From Saonia flava (GTDB lineage Bacteria > Bacteroidota > Bacteroidia > Flavobacteriales > Flavobacteriaceae), in contig NZ_JAATJJ010000001.1 in assembly GCF_011927795.1 (NCBI RefSeq), positions 1,551,062-1,615,061 of the forward strand: DNA of 64,000 nucleotides, read 5' to 3'. Below, piece after piece: positions 43,821 to 52,554 of the stretch. The first letter of the stretch is position 1. Every line of letters starts with the position of its first letter. Made by a program: the position numbers and the translations under genes. The notes beneath the pieces were generated by a model, which ran no database searches, had not been told where the DNA came from, and saw only the letters and a program-made list of their open reading frames with translations.

Positions 43821-43828
43821 CAAAGATA
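43821..43828 (-). promoter_or_regulatory. Candidate -7 element before ruvB
   Basis: TATCTTTG on the minus strand, a full TAnnTTTG match, but only 8 nt before the ATG; transcription would start nearly at the start codon. No -33 TTG at the right distance. Confidence 0.3.
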
Positions 43829-43909
43829 GTGGAAAAAGAGGATAGTTTTTGTGATTTTCACCTTAAAGAAAGAGCTATTCAATTCGATAAAATGTCGTAA
43901 TTTGAAACC

Positions 43910-46174
43910 ATGAAAAACACAATTTATCCATTTGGAACTCTCCAATACATTCCAATTTTTTATGTAATCTGGTCAGATGACCTCCTTTCTGTTTCAGAAA
44001 CCAATGTGGTCATTAATGCCTTAAACCAAGATGAATTACTTCCAGAAGAGGACAAAATTGTTTTAAAGGAATGGCTTGACAGGAAGAACCCTCCCAGTGA
44101 TTCCGAATTAAAAAAGTGGAAACAACTTATTTCCTCTTCCAAAGTTAAGTTAATTGAAAGTGAAACTTATCCCCTTACTTCATTTAGCAAAAAATTGGTT
44201 GTGGCCTATGGTTATGAATCTATCTTAAATGAGAACATAAAACAAATTGAAATCAATCTTGGTATACAGCCCAATCATTACAATCACTTATTTGATGTTG
44301 AAATAGTTCATAAAAAAACTTCCAACTACTACAATTCATTAGAAATAGATACCATTCTTAAAGCTGACCATAGTAAAGAAATAGACAGTTTTCGTAAGTT
44401 CTTAAGTGACCCCATTTTCCAATGGGATATTCAAAGGGATAAGGAAAAATTCAGAGAAAAGGTTCTAAGTCAAGTTAAAATTTTGGCCAATAAAGGATAT
44501 GGTGCCATGGCCTACCCTAAAGAATATGGAGGCACAGGTAATATGCCTGTTTATGCATCAATCTTTGAAAACCTTATTTATGTCGATGCCAGTCTTACAG
44601 TAAAATTTGGAGTGCAATTTGGCCTTTTTGGTGGTAGTGTTCAAAAATTAGGAACAAAGCAACATCATGATACATATTTAAGCGATACCGGAAAAGCAAA
44701 ACTATTGGGATGTTTTGCCATGACAGAAACTGGTCACGGTTCCAATGTTAGAGGTGTAAAAACCACCGCCACATATGATAAAAAAACTGACACCATTACC
44801 ATACATACCCCCGGTAAAAATGATAATAAGGAATATATTGGAAATGCATTGCATTCTACAATGGCTTCCGTTTTTGCCCAGCTCATCGTAAATGGCAAAA
44901 ATGAAGGCGTACATGCTATTTTAGTTCCTATTAGGAATGAAAAACACCAATTAATGAAAGGTGTCTCCATTGAAGATAATGGTTACAAATTGGGATTAAA
45001 TGGTGTTGACAATGGAAAAATATGGTTCAATCAAGTAAAAGTACCTAGAGAAAATCTATTGAACAAATATGGTAGCATTACGAAGGATGGCAATTATTAT
45101 TCAGACATAAAAAATCCAAGCAAACGCTTTTTTACCATGCTGGGAACATTGGTCGGTGGACGTATATGTGTAGCCAAAGGTGCAATAAGTGGGGCGAAGC
45201 TATCCTTAGCTATTGCTGTAAAACATGCATTACAAAGAAGGCAGTTTAATGATAACATTAAAATACAGGAGGATTTGTTAATGGATTATCCTTCCCATCA
45301 ATTACGATTGACCCCTGAAATTGCCTCTTCTTATGTATACCATGTCACTATGGACCATATGATGAAATTATACAGTGATGAAACCATTACTGACAAAAGA
45401 AAAATTGAGACACAAGCTGCTGGCTTAAAAGCCATAATAACAGATTTTGCCAATGATACTATTCAAGAATGTAGAGAAGCTTGCGGTGGAAAAGGATATC
45501 TAATAGAGAACAGAATTGCTGATTTAAAAGGTGATGTGGATATTTTCACCACATTTGAAGGGGATAACACAGTGTTGTTACAATTGGCAGCAAAGGGCAT
45601 TTTAGCAGATTTTAAAACTGAATTCAATAGTGCTGGATTTTCTTCAGTGTTAAGATTAGTAGGGGCGCAGATAAGTGACAAGTTAGCCACCATCAATCCA
45701 CTTTACATAAATAAGGTGGACAAAGATCACTTATATAATCCTAAATTCCATAAACATGCCTTTAATTATAGAACCAGAAGACTCACCTACACCTTGGCCA
45801 TGAGAATTAGGGATTATATTAAAAAAGGAGTTCCTTCCTATCAAGCATTTTTAAAGGTCCAAACCCATTTATTAGCCTTGGGAAAGGCGTATAGTATTGA
45901 ATTGGCCTATGAGACATTCACCAATTTTACCGATAACATTTCAGATGAAAAAAATAGGTTGTTATTCCAAAAATTGGGAACGCTATATGCCCTACATGAA
46001 ATAAGAAAAGACACAGGTTGGTATTTGGAACAAGGCTATATTGGAGGGACCAAATCAAAAGCTATAAGACAACGAGTAGAGCGCCTATGTACCGAACTAC
46101 GGCCTCACATTGAAGTACTTGTAGATGGTTTTGGAATTCCCGAACATTGCATAACAGCGCCCATTGCCAATTAA
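43910..46174 (+). CDS. Acyl-CoA oxidase-type acyl-CoA dehydrogenase
   Basis: 754 residues, much longer than ordinary acyl-CoA dehydrogenases (about 380) and in line with peroxisomal acyl-CoA oxidases. FAD- and substrate-binding motifs include [15 protein letters not shown] (about 265-280), [16 protein letters not shown] and the catalytic base Glu550 in [15 protein letters not shown], the acyl-CoA oxidase signature. A helical N-terminal region of about 150 residues ([31 protein letters not shown]) precedes the first conserved block. It would oxidise acyl-CoA to trans-2-enoyl-CoA, passing electrons to oxygen or an ETF; which cannot be told by eye. It converges with the head-GIN gene, overlapping by 4 nt at the stops. 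Confidence 0.85.
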   Translation: MKNTIYPFGTLQYIPIFYVIWSDDLLSVSETNVVINALNQDELLPEEDKIVLKEWLDRKNPPSDSELKKWKQLISSSKVKLIESETYPLTSFSKKLVVAYGYESILNENIKQIEINLGIQPNHYNHLFDVEIVHKKTSNYYNSLEIDTILKADHSKEIDSFRKFLSDPIFQWDIQRDKEKFREKVLSQVKILANKGYGAMAYPKEYGGTGNMPVYASIFENLIYVDASLTVKFGVQFGLFGGSVQKLGTKQHHDTYLSDTGKAKLLGCFAMTETGHGSNVRGVKTTATYDKKTDTITIHTPGKNDNKEYIGNALHSTMASVFAQLIVNGKNEGVHAILVPIRNEKHQLMKGVSIEDNGYKLGLNGVDNGKIWFNQVKVPRENLLNKYGSITKDGNYYSDIKNPSKRFFTMLGTLVGGRICVAKGAISGAKLSLAIAVKHALQRRQFNDNIKIQEDLLMDYPSHQLRLTPEIASSYVYHVTMDHMMKLYSDETITDKRKIETQAAGLKAIITDFANDTIQECREACGGKGYLIENRIADLKGDVDIFTTFEGDNTVLLQLAAKGILADFKTEFNSAGFSSVLRLVGAQISDKLATINPLYINKVDKDHLYNPKFHKHAFNYRTRRLTYTLAMRIRDYIKKGVPSYQAFLKVQTHLLALGKAYSIELAYETFTNFTDNISDEKNRLLFQKLGTLYALHEIRKDTGWYLEQGYIGGTKSKAIRQRVERLCTELRPHIEVLVDGFGIPEHCITAPIAN

Positions 46175-46998
46175 TCCTCTTCCTTACGCAATAAGGATTT
46201 GTTTAAAAATTCGGTAATCGTGATTTTAGGGTTCCCCGATAAAATAGTTTTGGAAGTACCACTAGATATTAACTCAATCTCCTTATACACGTACACTCTG
46301 GCAGTTGGTGAACCTTCTAAATTTAATAATGCACTTGCAACTTCAAGTTTTTCGCCCTTAAAATTGGTATTCTCTACTAATTTAAGATGCAGACTATCTG
46401 TTGTACCGTCTAATTTTACTGTTGCATTTTTATACATTTCAAAACGTGCAGTTTCACTAACGGAATACATATTTAAATCAACCTTATCTTTCAGGGATAC
46501 ATAGAGAGAGTCACTATCTATATTAAAATCCCCAGAACTATTTCCTTCCATGTTTACATGCATTAATCCAGCACTAACATTAAGTTTTAATTTTGATGAT
46601 CCAAAGGTGCTTATATAAAATCTATCCGATGATATCATACTTTCCCCTAAAACTTTGCCATCCCTTAAAGTAATAGCCTCCAACTTCTTATAATTAACCT
46701 TAATCTCTAATTTTTTCTTCCCTGTTACTTTATAGAATGAACTTATTATCAATGTACTGTCCTCAACTTTAAATTTAAATATGTCAATCAAATTATCGTC
46801 CGCAGTAATATCGTAGCTTTCTTCCGAAGATTTTTGCAAAATAATATCCAAATCATCATTCAACTGAATTGCTTTAAATGCTGGTAAATATTCTCTAATC
46901 TCAACAACATTTTTATTTCCTTTTATTTTGGGCTTTTTCTGACCATAAATGAAGCCACTGGCCAATACCAATAGCAACAAAAGAGTTTCTTTTTTCAT
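46171..46998 (-). CDS. Head-GIN domain protein (DUF2807)
   Basis: About 275 residues from the ATG at 46998 (MKKETLLLLLVLASGFIYGQ signal peptide); a TTG-led extension to 47007 is less likely. The mature part is a right-handed beta-repeat of the head-GIN/auto-transporter adhesin type: EIREYLPAFKAIQLNDDLDIILQ at the start, then LEAITLRDGKVLG, FYISTFGSSKLKLNVSAG, LEVASALLNLEGSPTARVYV. These are secreted, of unknown function. A -7 match (47005-47012) lies upstream. Confidence 0.88.
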   Translation of the reverse strand: MKKETLLLLLVLASGFIYGQKKPKIKGNKNVVEIREYLPAFKAIQLNDDLDIILQKSSEESYDITADDNLIDIFKFKVEDSTLIISSFYKVTGKKKLEIKVNYKKLEAITLRDGKVLGESMISSDRFYISTFGSSKLKLNVSAGLMHVNMEGNSSGDFNIDSDSLYVSLKDKVDLNMYSVSETARFEMYKNATVKLDGTTDSLHLKLVENTNFKGEKLEVASALLNLEGSPTARVYVYKEIELISSGTSKTILSGNPKITITEFLNKSLLRKEED

Positions 46999-47004
46999 TT
47001 TCAA

Positions 47005-47012
47005 CAAATTTA
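47005..47012 (-). promoter_or_regulatory. Candidate -7 element before head-GIN gene
   Basis: TAAATTTG on the minus strand, a TAnnTTTG match 7-14 nt before the ATG; no -33 half seen. Confidence 0.25.
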
Positions 47013-47087
47013 ATAATGGTTATAGTGTGTTTCGTTTCTAAATATATTACAAAATAGTGACACTCTATATGTTAGGTAATGGCAATA

Positions 47088-47118
47088 AAAAAAGCCCGTC
47101 TAGTTTAGACGGGCTTTT
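47088..47118 (-). terminator. Strong terminator of the ACIII-oxidase operon
   Basis: AAAAGCCCGTCTA pairs with TAGACGGGCTTTT around a GTT loop, 13 bp perfect, followed on the minus strand by a T-tract. It begins 20 nt after the ctaD stop and ends the 12-kb respiratory operon. Confidence 0.9.
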
Positions 47119-47137
47119 GATTTATAGTTATAATAAG

Positions 47138-48961
47138 TTAGTGCTGCAACTCTTCCTCATTCTCTTGTAAAGGAACATTCTGTGGAACAAAATCTTGACC
47201 TGGTATAATATATTCCCCATTCTCGTAGGTTTTGCTATAATCATACGCCCAACGATGGACATGCGGAATTTCACCTGGCCAGTTTCCATGTATATGCTCT
47301 TGAGGGGCTGTCCATTCCAATGTGTTAGACTTCCATGGGTTTTGGGCACCTTTCTTACCGTAGAAAATACTACTGATAAAATTGTATAAAAATACCAACT
47401 GAGCTGCACCGGCTATCAATGCGAACACCGTAATAAGCACATTTACATCTGTTAATTCATCAAACAAAGGAAATGCCGTGTTTTCATAGTAACGCCTTGG
47501 CACACCTGCCATACCCACAAAGTGCATTGGGAAGAAAACTCCATAAGCACAAACTGCGGTTATCCAGAAATGGACATATCCCAAATTCTTATTCATCATT
47601 TTACCTTCAAACATTTTTGGGAACCAATGATATACCCCAGCAAACAGACCATAAAGTGCTGATATTCCCATTACCAAATGGAAGTGGGCAACCACAAAAT
47701 ACGTATCATGAACATTAATATCCAAAGTACTATCTCCAAGAACTATTCCAGTTAGCCCCCCGGTAATGAAGGTTGAAACCAGACCAATTGAAAACAACAT
47801 TCCAGGATTTAATTGAAGATTTCCCTTCCATAATGTAGTAATGTAATTAAATGCCTTTACAGCAGAGGGTATAGCAATCAACAAAGTTGTGAAAGTAAAT
47901 ACCGAACCTAAGAAAGGATTCATTCCAGATATAAACATATGGTGACCCCATACGATTGTGGACAAAAAGGCAATTGCCAAAATTGAGGCAACCATTGCTC
48001 TATATCCAAAAATAGGTTTACGCGCATTGGTGGACATAACTTCTGACGTTATACCCAATGCAGGCAATAATACAATATACACTTCTGGGTGTCCCAAGAA
48101 CCAGAATAAATGCTCATATAATACCGGCGAACCTCCTTGGTAGTGTAATACTTCTCCTTGTATAAAAATATCCGATAAGAAGAATGATGTTCCAAAACTT
48201 CTATCCATGATAAGCAATAAGGCTGCAGACAAAAGTACTGGGAACGATATTACCCCAATAACCGCAGTTACAAAAAATGCCCATATTGTCAAGGGTAATC
48301 TTGTCATAGACATTCCCTTTGTTCTTAGATTAAGGACGGTAACAATGTAGTTTAGCGACCCCAATAAGGAAGATGCAATGAATATTGCCATAGACACCAA
48401 CCAAAGTGTCATTCCCATTCCAGAACCTGCTTGTGCCATTGGCAAGGCACTCAATGGTGGATAAACCGTCCATCCTGCCGATGCCGGACCAGCCTCTACA
48501 AAAAGAGAAATTACCATGATAACACTGGACAAAAAGAACAACCAGTAGGATATCATATTTAAAAAGCCTGAAGCCATATCCCTTGCACCAATTTGCAATG
48601 GAATAAGAAGGTTACTAAAAGTACCACTTAAACCGGCTGTAAGTACAAAAAACACCATGATGGTTCCATGAATAGTAACCAAAGACAAATAGATATCTGC
48701 ATCCATTACCCCATCTGGGGCCCATCTACCTAATATTGTTTCAAATATTGGGAAGGATTCCCCTGGCCAAGCTAGTTGCATTCTAAACATCAATGACATG
48801 GCTATACCAATGAATCCCATAATCAAACCAGTGATCAAATACTGTTTTGAAATCATTTTATGGTCTTGACTAAATATATATTTAGTTACAAAGGTCTCCT
48901 TATGATGATGTCCATGATCATCATGTGCGTGATCATCTCCGTGTTCGTGTCCTGTTGACAT
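47138..48961 (-). CDS. ctaD: Cytochrome c oxidase subunit I
   Basis: 607 residues from the ATG at 48961; a TTG two codons upstream is rejected. Twelve membrane helices and the heme-copper signatures are seen: low-spin heme His in THGTIMVFF, CuB ligand plus cross-linked Tyr in GHPEVYIVLLPALG, WGHHMFISGMN, and the heme ligands in VAHFHLVMGISALYG. It reduces O2 to water and pumps protons. The N-terminus is a short His-rich tail (eight His in the first 20 residues). It is the last gene of the operon, 39 nt after subunit II. Confidence 0.97.
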   Translation of the reverse strand: MSTGHEHGDDHAHDDHGHHHKETFVTKYIFSQDHKMISKQYLITGLIMGFIGIAMSLMFRMQLAWPGESFPIFETILGRWAPDGVMDADIYLSLVTIHGTIMVFFVLTAGLSGTFSNLLIPLQIGARDMASGFLNMISYWLFFLSSVIMVISLFVEAGPASAGWTVYPPLSALPMAQAGSGMGMTLWLVSMAIFIASSLLGSLNYIVTVLNLRTKGMSMTRLPLTIWAFFVTAVIGVISFPVLLSAALLLIMDRSFGTSFFLSDIFIQGEVLHYQGGSPVLYEHLFWFLGHPEVYIVLLPALGITSEVMSTNARKPIFGYRAMVASILAIAFLSTIVWGHHMFISGMNPFLGSVFTFTTLLIAIPSAVKAFNYITTLWKGNLQLNPGMLFSIGLVSTFITGGLTGIVLGDSTLDINVHDTYFVVAHFHLVMGISALYGLFAGVYHWFPKMFEGKMMNKNLGYVHFWITAVCAYGVFFPMHFVGMAGVPRRYYENTAFPLFDELTDVNVLITVFALIAGAAQLVFLYNFISSIFYGKKGAQNPWKSNTLEWTAPQEHIHGNWPGEIPHVHRWAYDYSKTYENGEYIIPGQDFVPQNVPLQENEEELQH

Positions 48962-48999
48962 AATCAAATATGCTTTTTATATTATTTTTAAAGTCCTAA

Positions 49000-50055
49000 T
49001 TATTGTGCTGCAATCGTCTGTCCAAACTTTTGTTGGCTTGCCATCCATGCATTGTATTCTTCTTCTGTCTCAACTATAATTTTCATTTGCATATTATAAT
49101 GAGACTTTCCACAAATCTTATTACAAAGAAGAAGGTAATCAAATTCCCAAGGATCAGAATTTGGCTCACCATTTGCCGCCTTTTCTGCTCTAATCGCATT
49201 TGTTCTTTTAACCTTATCTACAACATCCGGATTTTGTCTCATATCCACGGTTGTAATGGTTGGCGTAAAAGAAAACTCGGTTATCATTCCAGGCACACAG
49301 TTCATTTGAGCCCTAAAATGGGGCATATATGCTGAATGCAATACATCTTGTGAACGGAACCTAAAATTGACTTTTCTGCCAACAGGTAAATGAAGTTCCT
49401 TAACTATAACATCATCAGATGCATTAGGGTCGGACTCATCCAAGCCTAAAATATTTGCACGATCAATATCTATCATTCTAACGTTGGCATCACCTAAAAC
49501 GTTATCATCACCACCATACCTAGCAGTCCAATTAAATTGTTGGGCATACAATTCCACTATCAATGGATCATCCTCATCATTTACATCCATAATATTGGTC
49601 CAAGTATACAATCCCCATAAAATTAAACCCGCCAAAACAATTACAGGAATAATGGTCCATATTAGCTCCAATCTATCATTATCAGCATAAAAAAGTGCCT
49701 TCTTACCAGTTTCTCCTCTGTACTTATACCCAAAATAATGCAATAAAGCCTGGGTAATGGTCTGCACAAAAAAGATGATGATAAATGATACCAACATTAA
49801 TTGATCATATCCTCCTCCATGTTCAGAAGCAGCTTCTGGCAATAAAAACTTACTGTATTTCCAAAAACTAAAAATGGTAATTGCATAGATAAATATTAAA
49901 AATGCAAACAGTAGATAGCCATTGGTCTTGTTGTCCGAGTCGTTAGCTACTTGCGAATTCTCTGTACTATATTGAGACAATTCAAATATTTTGGTCATTT
50001 GCCAAATTGCAATTGCCACTAATATTAAAACAGCTATGGTTAATAATGCAGTCAT
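49000..50055 (-). CDS. ctaC: Cytochrome c oxidase subunit II
   Basis: 351 residues. N-terminal helix (LLTIAVLILVAIAIWQMT), two further helices (YLLFAFLIFIYAITIFSFW; LMLVSFIIIFFVQTITQALL) and LIWTIIPVIVLAGLILWGLYTW, then a periplasmic cupredoxin domain. The CuA site is intact in CNKICGKSHYNMQM (Cys311, Cys315, His319, Met322) with VLHSAYMPHF as the first ligand. Lys replaces the Glu usually seen in CxExC. No fused cytochrome c domain. It takes electrons from the cytochrome c domain of alternative complex III and passes them to subunit I. Confidence 0.96.
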   Translation of the reverse strand: MTALLTIAVLILVAIAIWQMTKIFELSQYSTENSQVANDSDNKTNGYLLFAFLIFIYAITIFSFWKYSKFLLPEAASEHGGGYDQLMLVSFIIIFFVQTITQALLHYFGYKYRGETGKKALFYADNDRLELIWTIIPVIVLAGLILWGLYTWTNIMDVNDEDDPLIVELYAQQFNWTARYGGDDNVLGDANVRMIDIDRANILGLDESDPNASDDVIVKELHLPVGRKVNFRFRSQDVLHSAYMPHFRAQMNCVPGMITEFSFTPTITTVDMRQNPDVVDKVKRTNAIRAEKAANGEPNSDPWEFDYLLLCNKICGKSHYNMQMKIIVETEEEYNAWMASQQKFGQTIAAQ

Positions 50056-50085
50056 TGTATGGTCGTAATTATACTTTAAAACTTA

Positions 50086-51438
50086 TTAATAATGAAAATG
50101 CTTACTTTCCTCAATAAAAGGATTTCGTTTTGGTTGCAACGGTGCTTTTGTCAACGCCCTGAATACCCAGAAAATAAACAATCCCGCAAAAAACAATACT
50201 GAGCTTATTTCTGAAATACCTATTCCCCACTGGTCACCCACTGTTGCTGGCATTATCATATTGAAAATATCCAAATAGTGTCCCGCAAGTATAACTATAC
50301 CAGCCATAATCACGAACCAGTTGATTCTTTTATAATCACTGTTCATCAACAACAATAGTGGGAACACAAAGTTCATGGCTATCATTCCAAAAAATGGAAG
50401 TCTGTAATCCTGGATTCTAGTCACAAAATAGGTAACCTCTTCAGGAATGTTAGCATACCAAATCAACATAAATTGGGCAAACCATAAATAGGTCCAGAAA
50501 ATACTAATTCCGAACATGAATTTTGCCAAATCATGAATGTGGCTATCATTTACTTGCTCTAAATATCCTTTTGATTTTAAGTAAATGGTAACCATAGCGA
50601 TCACTGTGATACCAGATACGAACATACTGGCAAACACATACCAACCAAACAAGGTACTAAACCAGTGTGGATCTACACTCATAATCCAATCCCAAGACAT
50701 CATGGATTCGGATATTAAATAGAATACCAAAAATGCCGCAGAAATTCTAAAGTTTTTTACAAAATTGGAATTGTCATTGGACTCATCTTGAGCTAGTGAA
50801 AACTTTCTAGAGAATTCACGGTACAAAATCCAACCTCCCAAAAAGATAACCGCTCTTATTAAAAAGAATGTTGGATCTAAATATCCTGCTTTTCCTTGTA
50901 ATAGTTTATCATGTGCCACCACATCAGCATCCATCCATACAAACATATGGTTCATGTGCATTACAGAGAGCACCAATAAAACAAATACAATAATTCCCCC
51001 AGGAACCAAATAGGCGGTTATGCCTTCCATCACCCTAAATAATAGGGGCGACCACCCAGCTTGAGCGGCACGTTGAATTGCATAAAATGCCAATACACCC
51101 AGCGCAATCATCATAAAAAAGAAAGCTGCAATATATAGTGCAGACCAAGGTCTATTCTGTAACTGGTGCAATAAATGCTCGTCATGAGATGCATCATGAC
51201 CTTCCTCATGATGTTCCAATACCTCTCCGTGTGCATTGGTTTCACCGTGTGCAACCACTTCTTCATGAGCCTCTTCAACGGCATGGGAATCCCCATGCTC
51301 ATCTCCATGTGCAGCCACCTTGGCCTTGGCTTCTTCAACGGTACTTGGTGCAGATACAAAACCAATTCCTATACCCATCACTCCAACAGCCATTAGAATG
51401 AAGGAAGCAATTCTTAATCTATTTGAAAACGTGTACAT
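50086..51438 (-). CDS. actF: Alternative complex III subunit ActF (quinone-binding membrane subunit)
   Basis: 450 residues with about ten membrane helices after a His-rich N-terminal region (residues 44-91, twelve His). After it, NRPWSALYIAAFFFMMIALGVLAFY opens the polysulfide-reductase/quinol-type core, with MHMNHMFVWMDADVVAHD, SMMSWDWIMSVDPHWFSTLFGWY and LWFAQFMLIWYANIPEE typical of ActF/ActC-like subunits. It helps bind menaquinol. It lies 19 nt after actE and 31 nt before ctaC, so both complexes are made from one transcript. Confidence 0.9.
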   Translation of the reverse strand: MYTFSNRLRIASFILMAVGVMGIGIGFVSAPSTVEEAKAKVAAHGDEHGDSHAVEEAHEEVVAHGETNAHGEVLEHHEEGHDASHDEHLLHQLQNRPWSALYIAAFFFMMIALGVLAFYAIQRAAQAGWSPLLFRVMEGITAYLVPGGIIVFVLLVLSVMHMNHMFVWMDADVVAHDKLLQGKAGYLDPTFFLIRAVIFLGGWILYREFSRKFSLAQDESNDNSNFVKNFRISAAFLVFYLISESMMSWDWIMSVDPHWFSTLFGWYVFASMFVSGITVIAMVTIYLKSKGYLEQVNDSHIHDLAKFMFGISIFWTYLWFAQFMLIWYANIPEEVTYFVTRIQDYRLPFFGMIAMNFVFPLLLLMNSDYKRINWFVIMAGIVILAGHYLDIFNMIMPATVGDQWGIGISEISSVLFFAGLFIFWVFRALTKAPLQPKRNPFIEESKHFHY

Positions 51439-51456
51439 ATTACTATTGTCTATGTA

Positions 51457-52017
51457 TTATTTTGTTAAATCTTGTTTCAATTTCACAACATACTCGGAAA
51501 CTTGCCAACGCTCTTTGTGGTTTAATTGACCAGCATAAGAACCCATAGAGTTTAATCCGTAATAAATTGTATGATAGGTACTGCCTACAGTAATATTTCT
51601 AGCAGCATCTGCATAAGTGGGCACACCCAATATTTTTTCCCTTTTCACCAAATTACCCTGACCATCCCCTTTAGAGCCATGGCAAACGGCACAATATATA
51701 TCGTATAACTCCTTCCCAACAGAAAGGTTTTCATCAATCTTAAGTGAATCCAATGGGCTAATGGCCAATATGGACATTTCTTTTCCTTCTGGTGTATTTT
51801 CCAAACTATATGGGAAAGCACCTCTTGGAATAGTGTTTGCTACCGGTTGCATAGCCTCCATTTGTCCTGGTAAAAAATCTATCTGCCCATAGGTTTCATA
51901 CCCAACCGGAACATACATGTTCGGCATAAATTGATAGTTTCGACTATTCTTGTTAGAACAGGCTGAAACAAGAACAACCAACCCAAAAACCAATCCTATT
52001 TTCTTAAAACTATTCAT
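51457..52017 (-). CDS. actE: Alternative complex III cytochrome c subunit ActE
   Basis: 186 residues, a lipoprotein (LVVLVSAC, Cys20) with one heme c site CAVCHG (Cys109, Cys112, His113). The distal ligand is probably Met in LNSMGSYAGQL. The region before the heme (MPNMYVPVGYETYGQIDF) is typical of ActE. It transfers electrons from ActB/ActA to the oxidase. It is 15 nt after actD. Confidence 0.95.
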   Translation of the reverse strand: MNSFKKIGLVFGLVVLVSACSNKNSRNYQFMPNMYVPVGYETYGQIDFLPGQMEAMQPVANTIPRGAFPYSLENTPEGKEMSILAISPLDSLKIDENLSVGKELYDIYCAVCHGSKGDGQGNLVKREKILGVPTYADAARNITVGSTYHTIYYGLNSMGSYAGQLNHKERWQVSEYVVKLKQDLTK

Positions 52018-52031
52018 AGTATTATTATAGA

Positions 52032-52553
52032 CTACTTATCTGAAATATTAACTTCTACAGCACCTGTATTTAATAACAGCTCCTCTAATTCCTTTTCATT
52101 ACCATGAACTCCAATTTCCATTACAAAATGATCATCTGTAGTTCTTACATCTGGATTTTCAGCTTTTTTAAAGGGCCACAATCTACTCCTTAAGTAAAAT
52201 GTGATTACCATTAAATGCGCAGCAAAAAATACAGTCAACTCAAACATTATAGGAACAAAAGCCGGCATGTTTTCTATGTAACTAAAACTTGGTTTACCAC
52301 CAATGTCCTGTGGCCAATCACTGATCATGATATAATTCATCATAACAATTGCTACCGTAAGTCCTAAACATCCGTACATAAAAGAAGTAATGGCTATTCT
52401 AGTGGGTGCAAGCCCCATAGCTTTATCCAATCCATGAACTGGAAATGGGCAATACACTTCTTCAATATGATGTTTGGCAGCTTTTACCTCCTTGACAGCA
52501 TGCATCAACACATCGTCGTCGTTATAATACGCCTGTATAACTTTAGATGCCAT
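52032..52553 (-). CDS. actD: Alternative complex III subunit ActD (DUF3341)
   Basis: 173 residues with two membrane helices (IAITSFMYGCLGLTVAIVMM and PIMFELTVFFAAHLMVITFYL) and the family start KVIQAYYNDDDVLMHAVKEVKAAKHHIEEVYCPFPVHGLDKAMG (read in parts). The C-terminal domain (TTDDHFVMEIGVHGNEKELEELL) is soluble. It is a structural subunit of ACIII. It starts 1 nt after actC. Confidence 0.94.
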   Translation of the reverse strand: MASKVIQAYYNDDDVLMHAVKEVKAAKHHIEEVYCPFPVHGLDKAMGLAPTRIAITSFMYGCLGLTVAIVMMNYIMISDWPQDIGGKPSFSYIENMPAFVPIMFELTVFFAAHLMVITFYLRSRLWPFKKAENPDVRTTDDHFVMEIGVHGNEKELEELLLNTGAVEVNISDK

Positions 52554-52554
52554 A

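Noticed and set aside
43814-43945. 44-residue N-terminal extension of RuvB
   Set aside because: The added residues do not fit any RuvB and would overlap the divergent acyl-CoA oxidase gene start; the ATG at 43813 fits.
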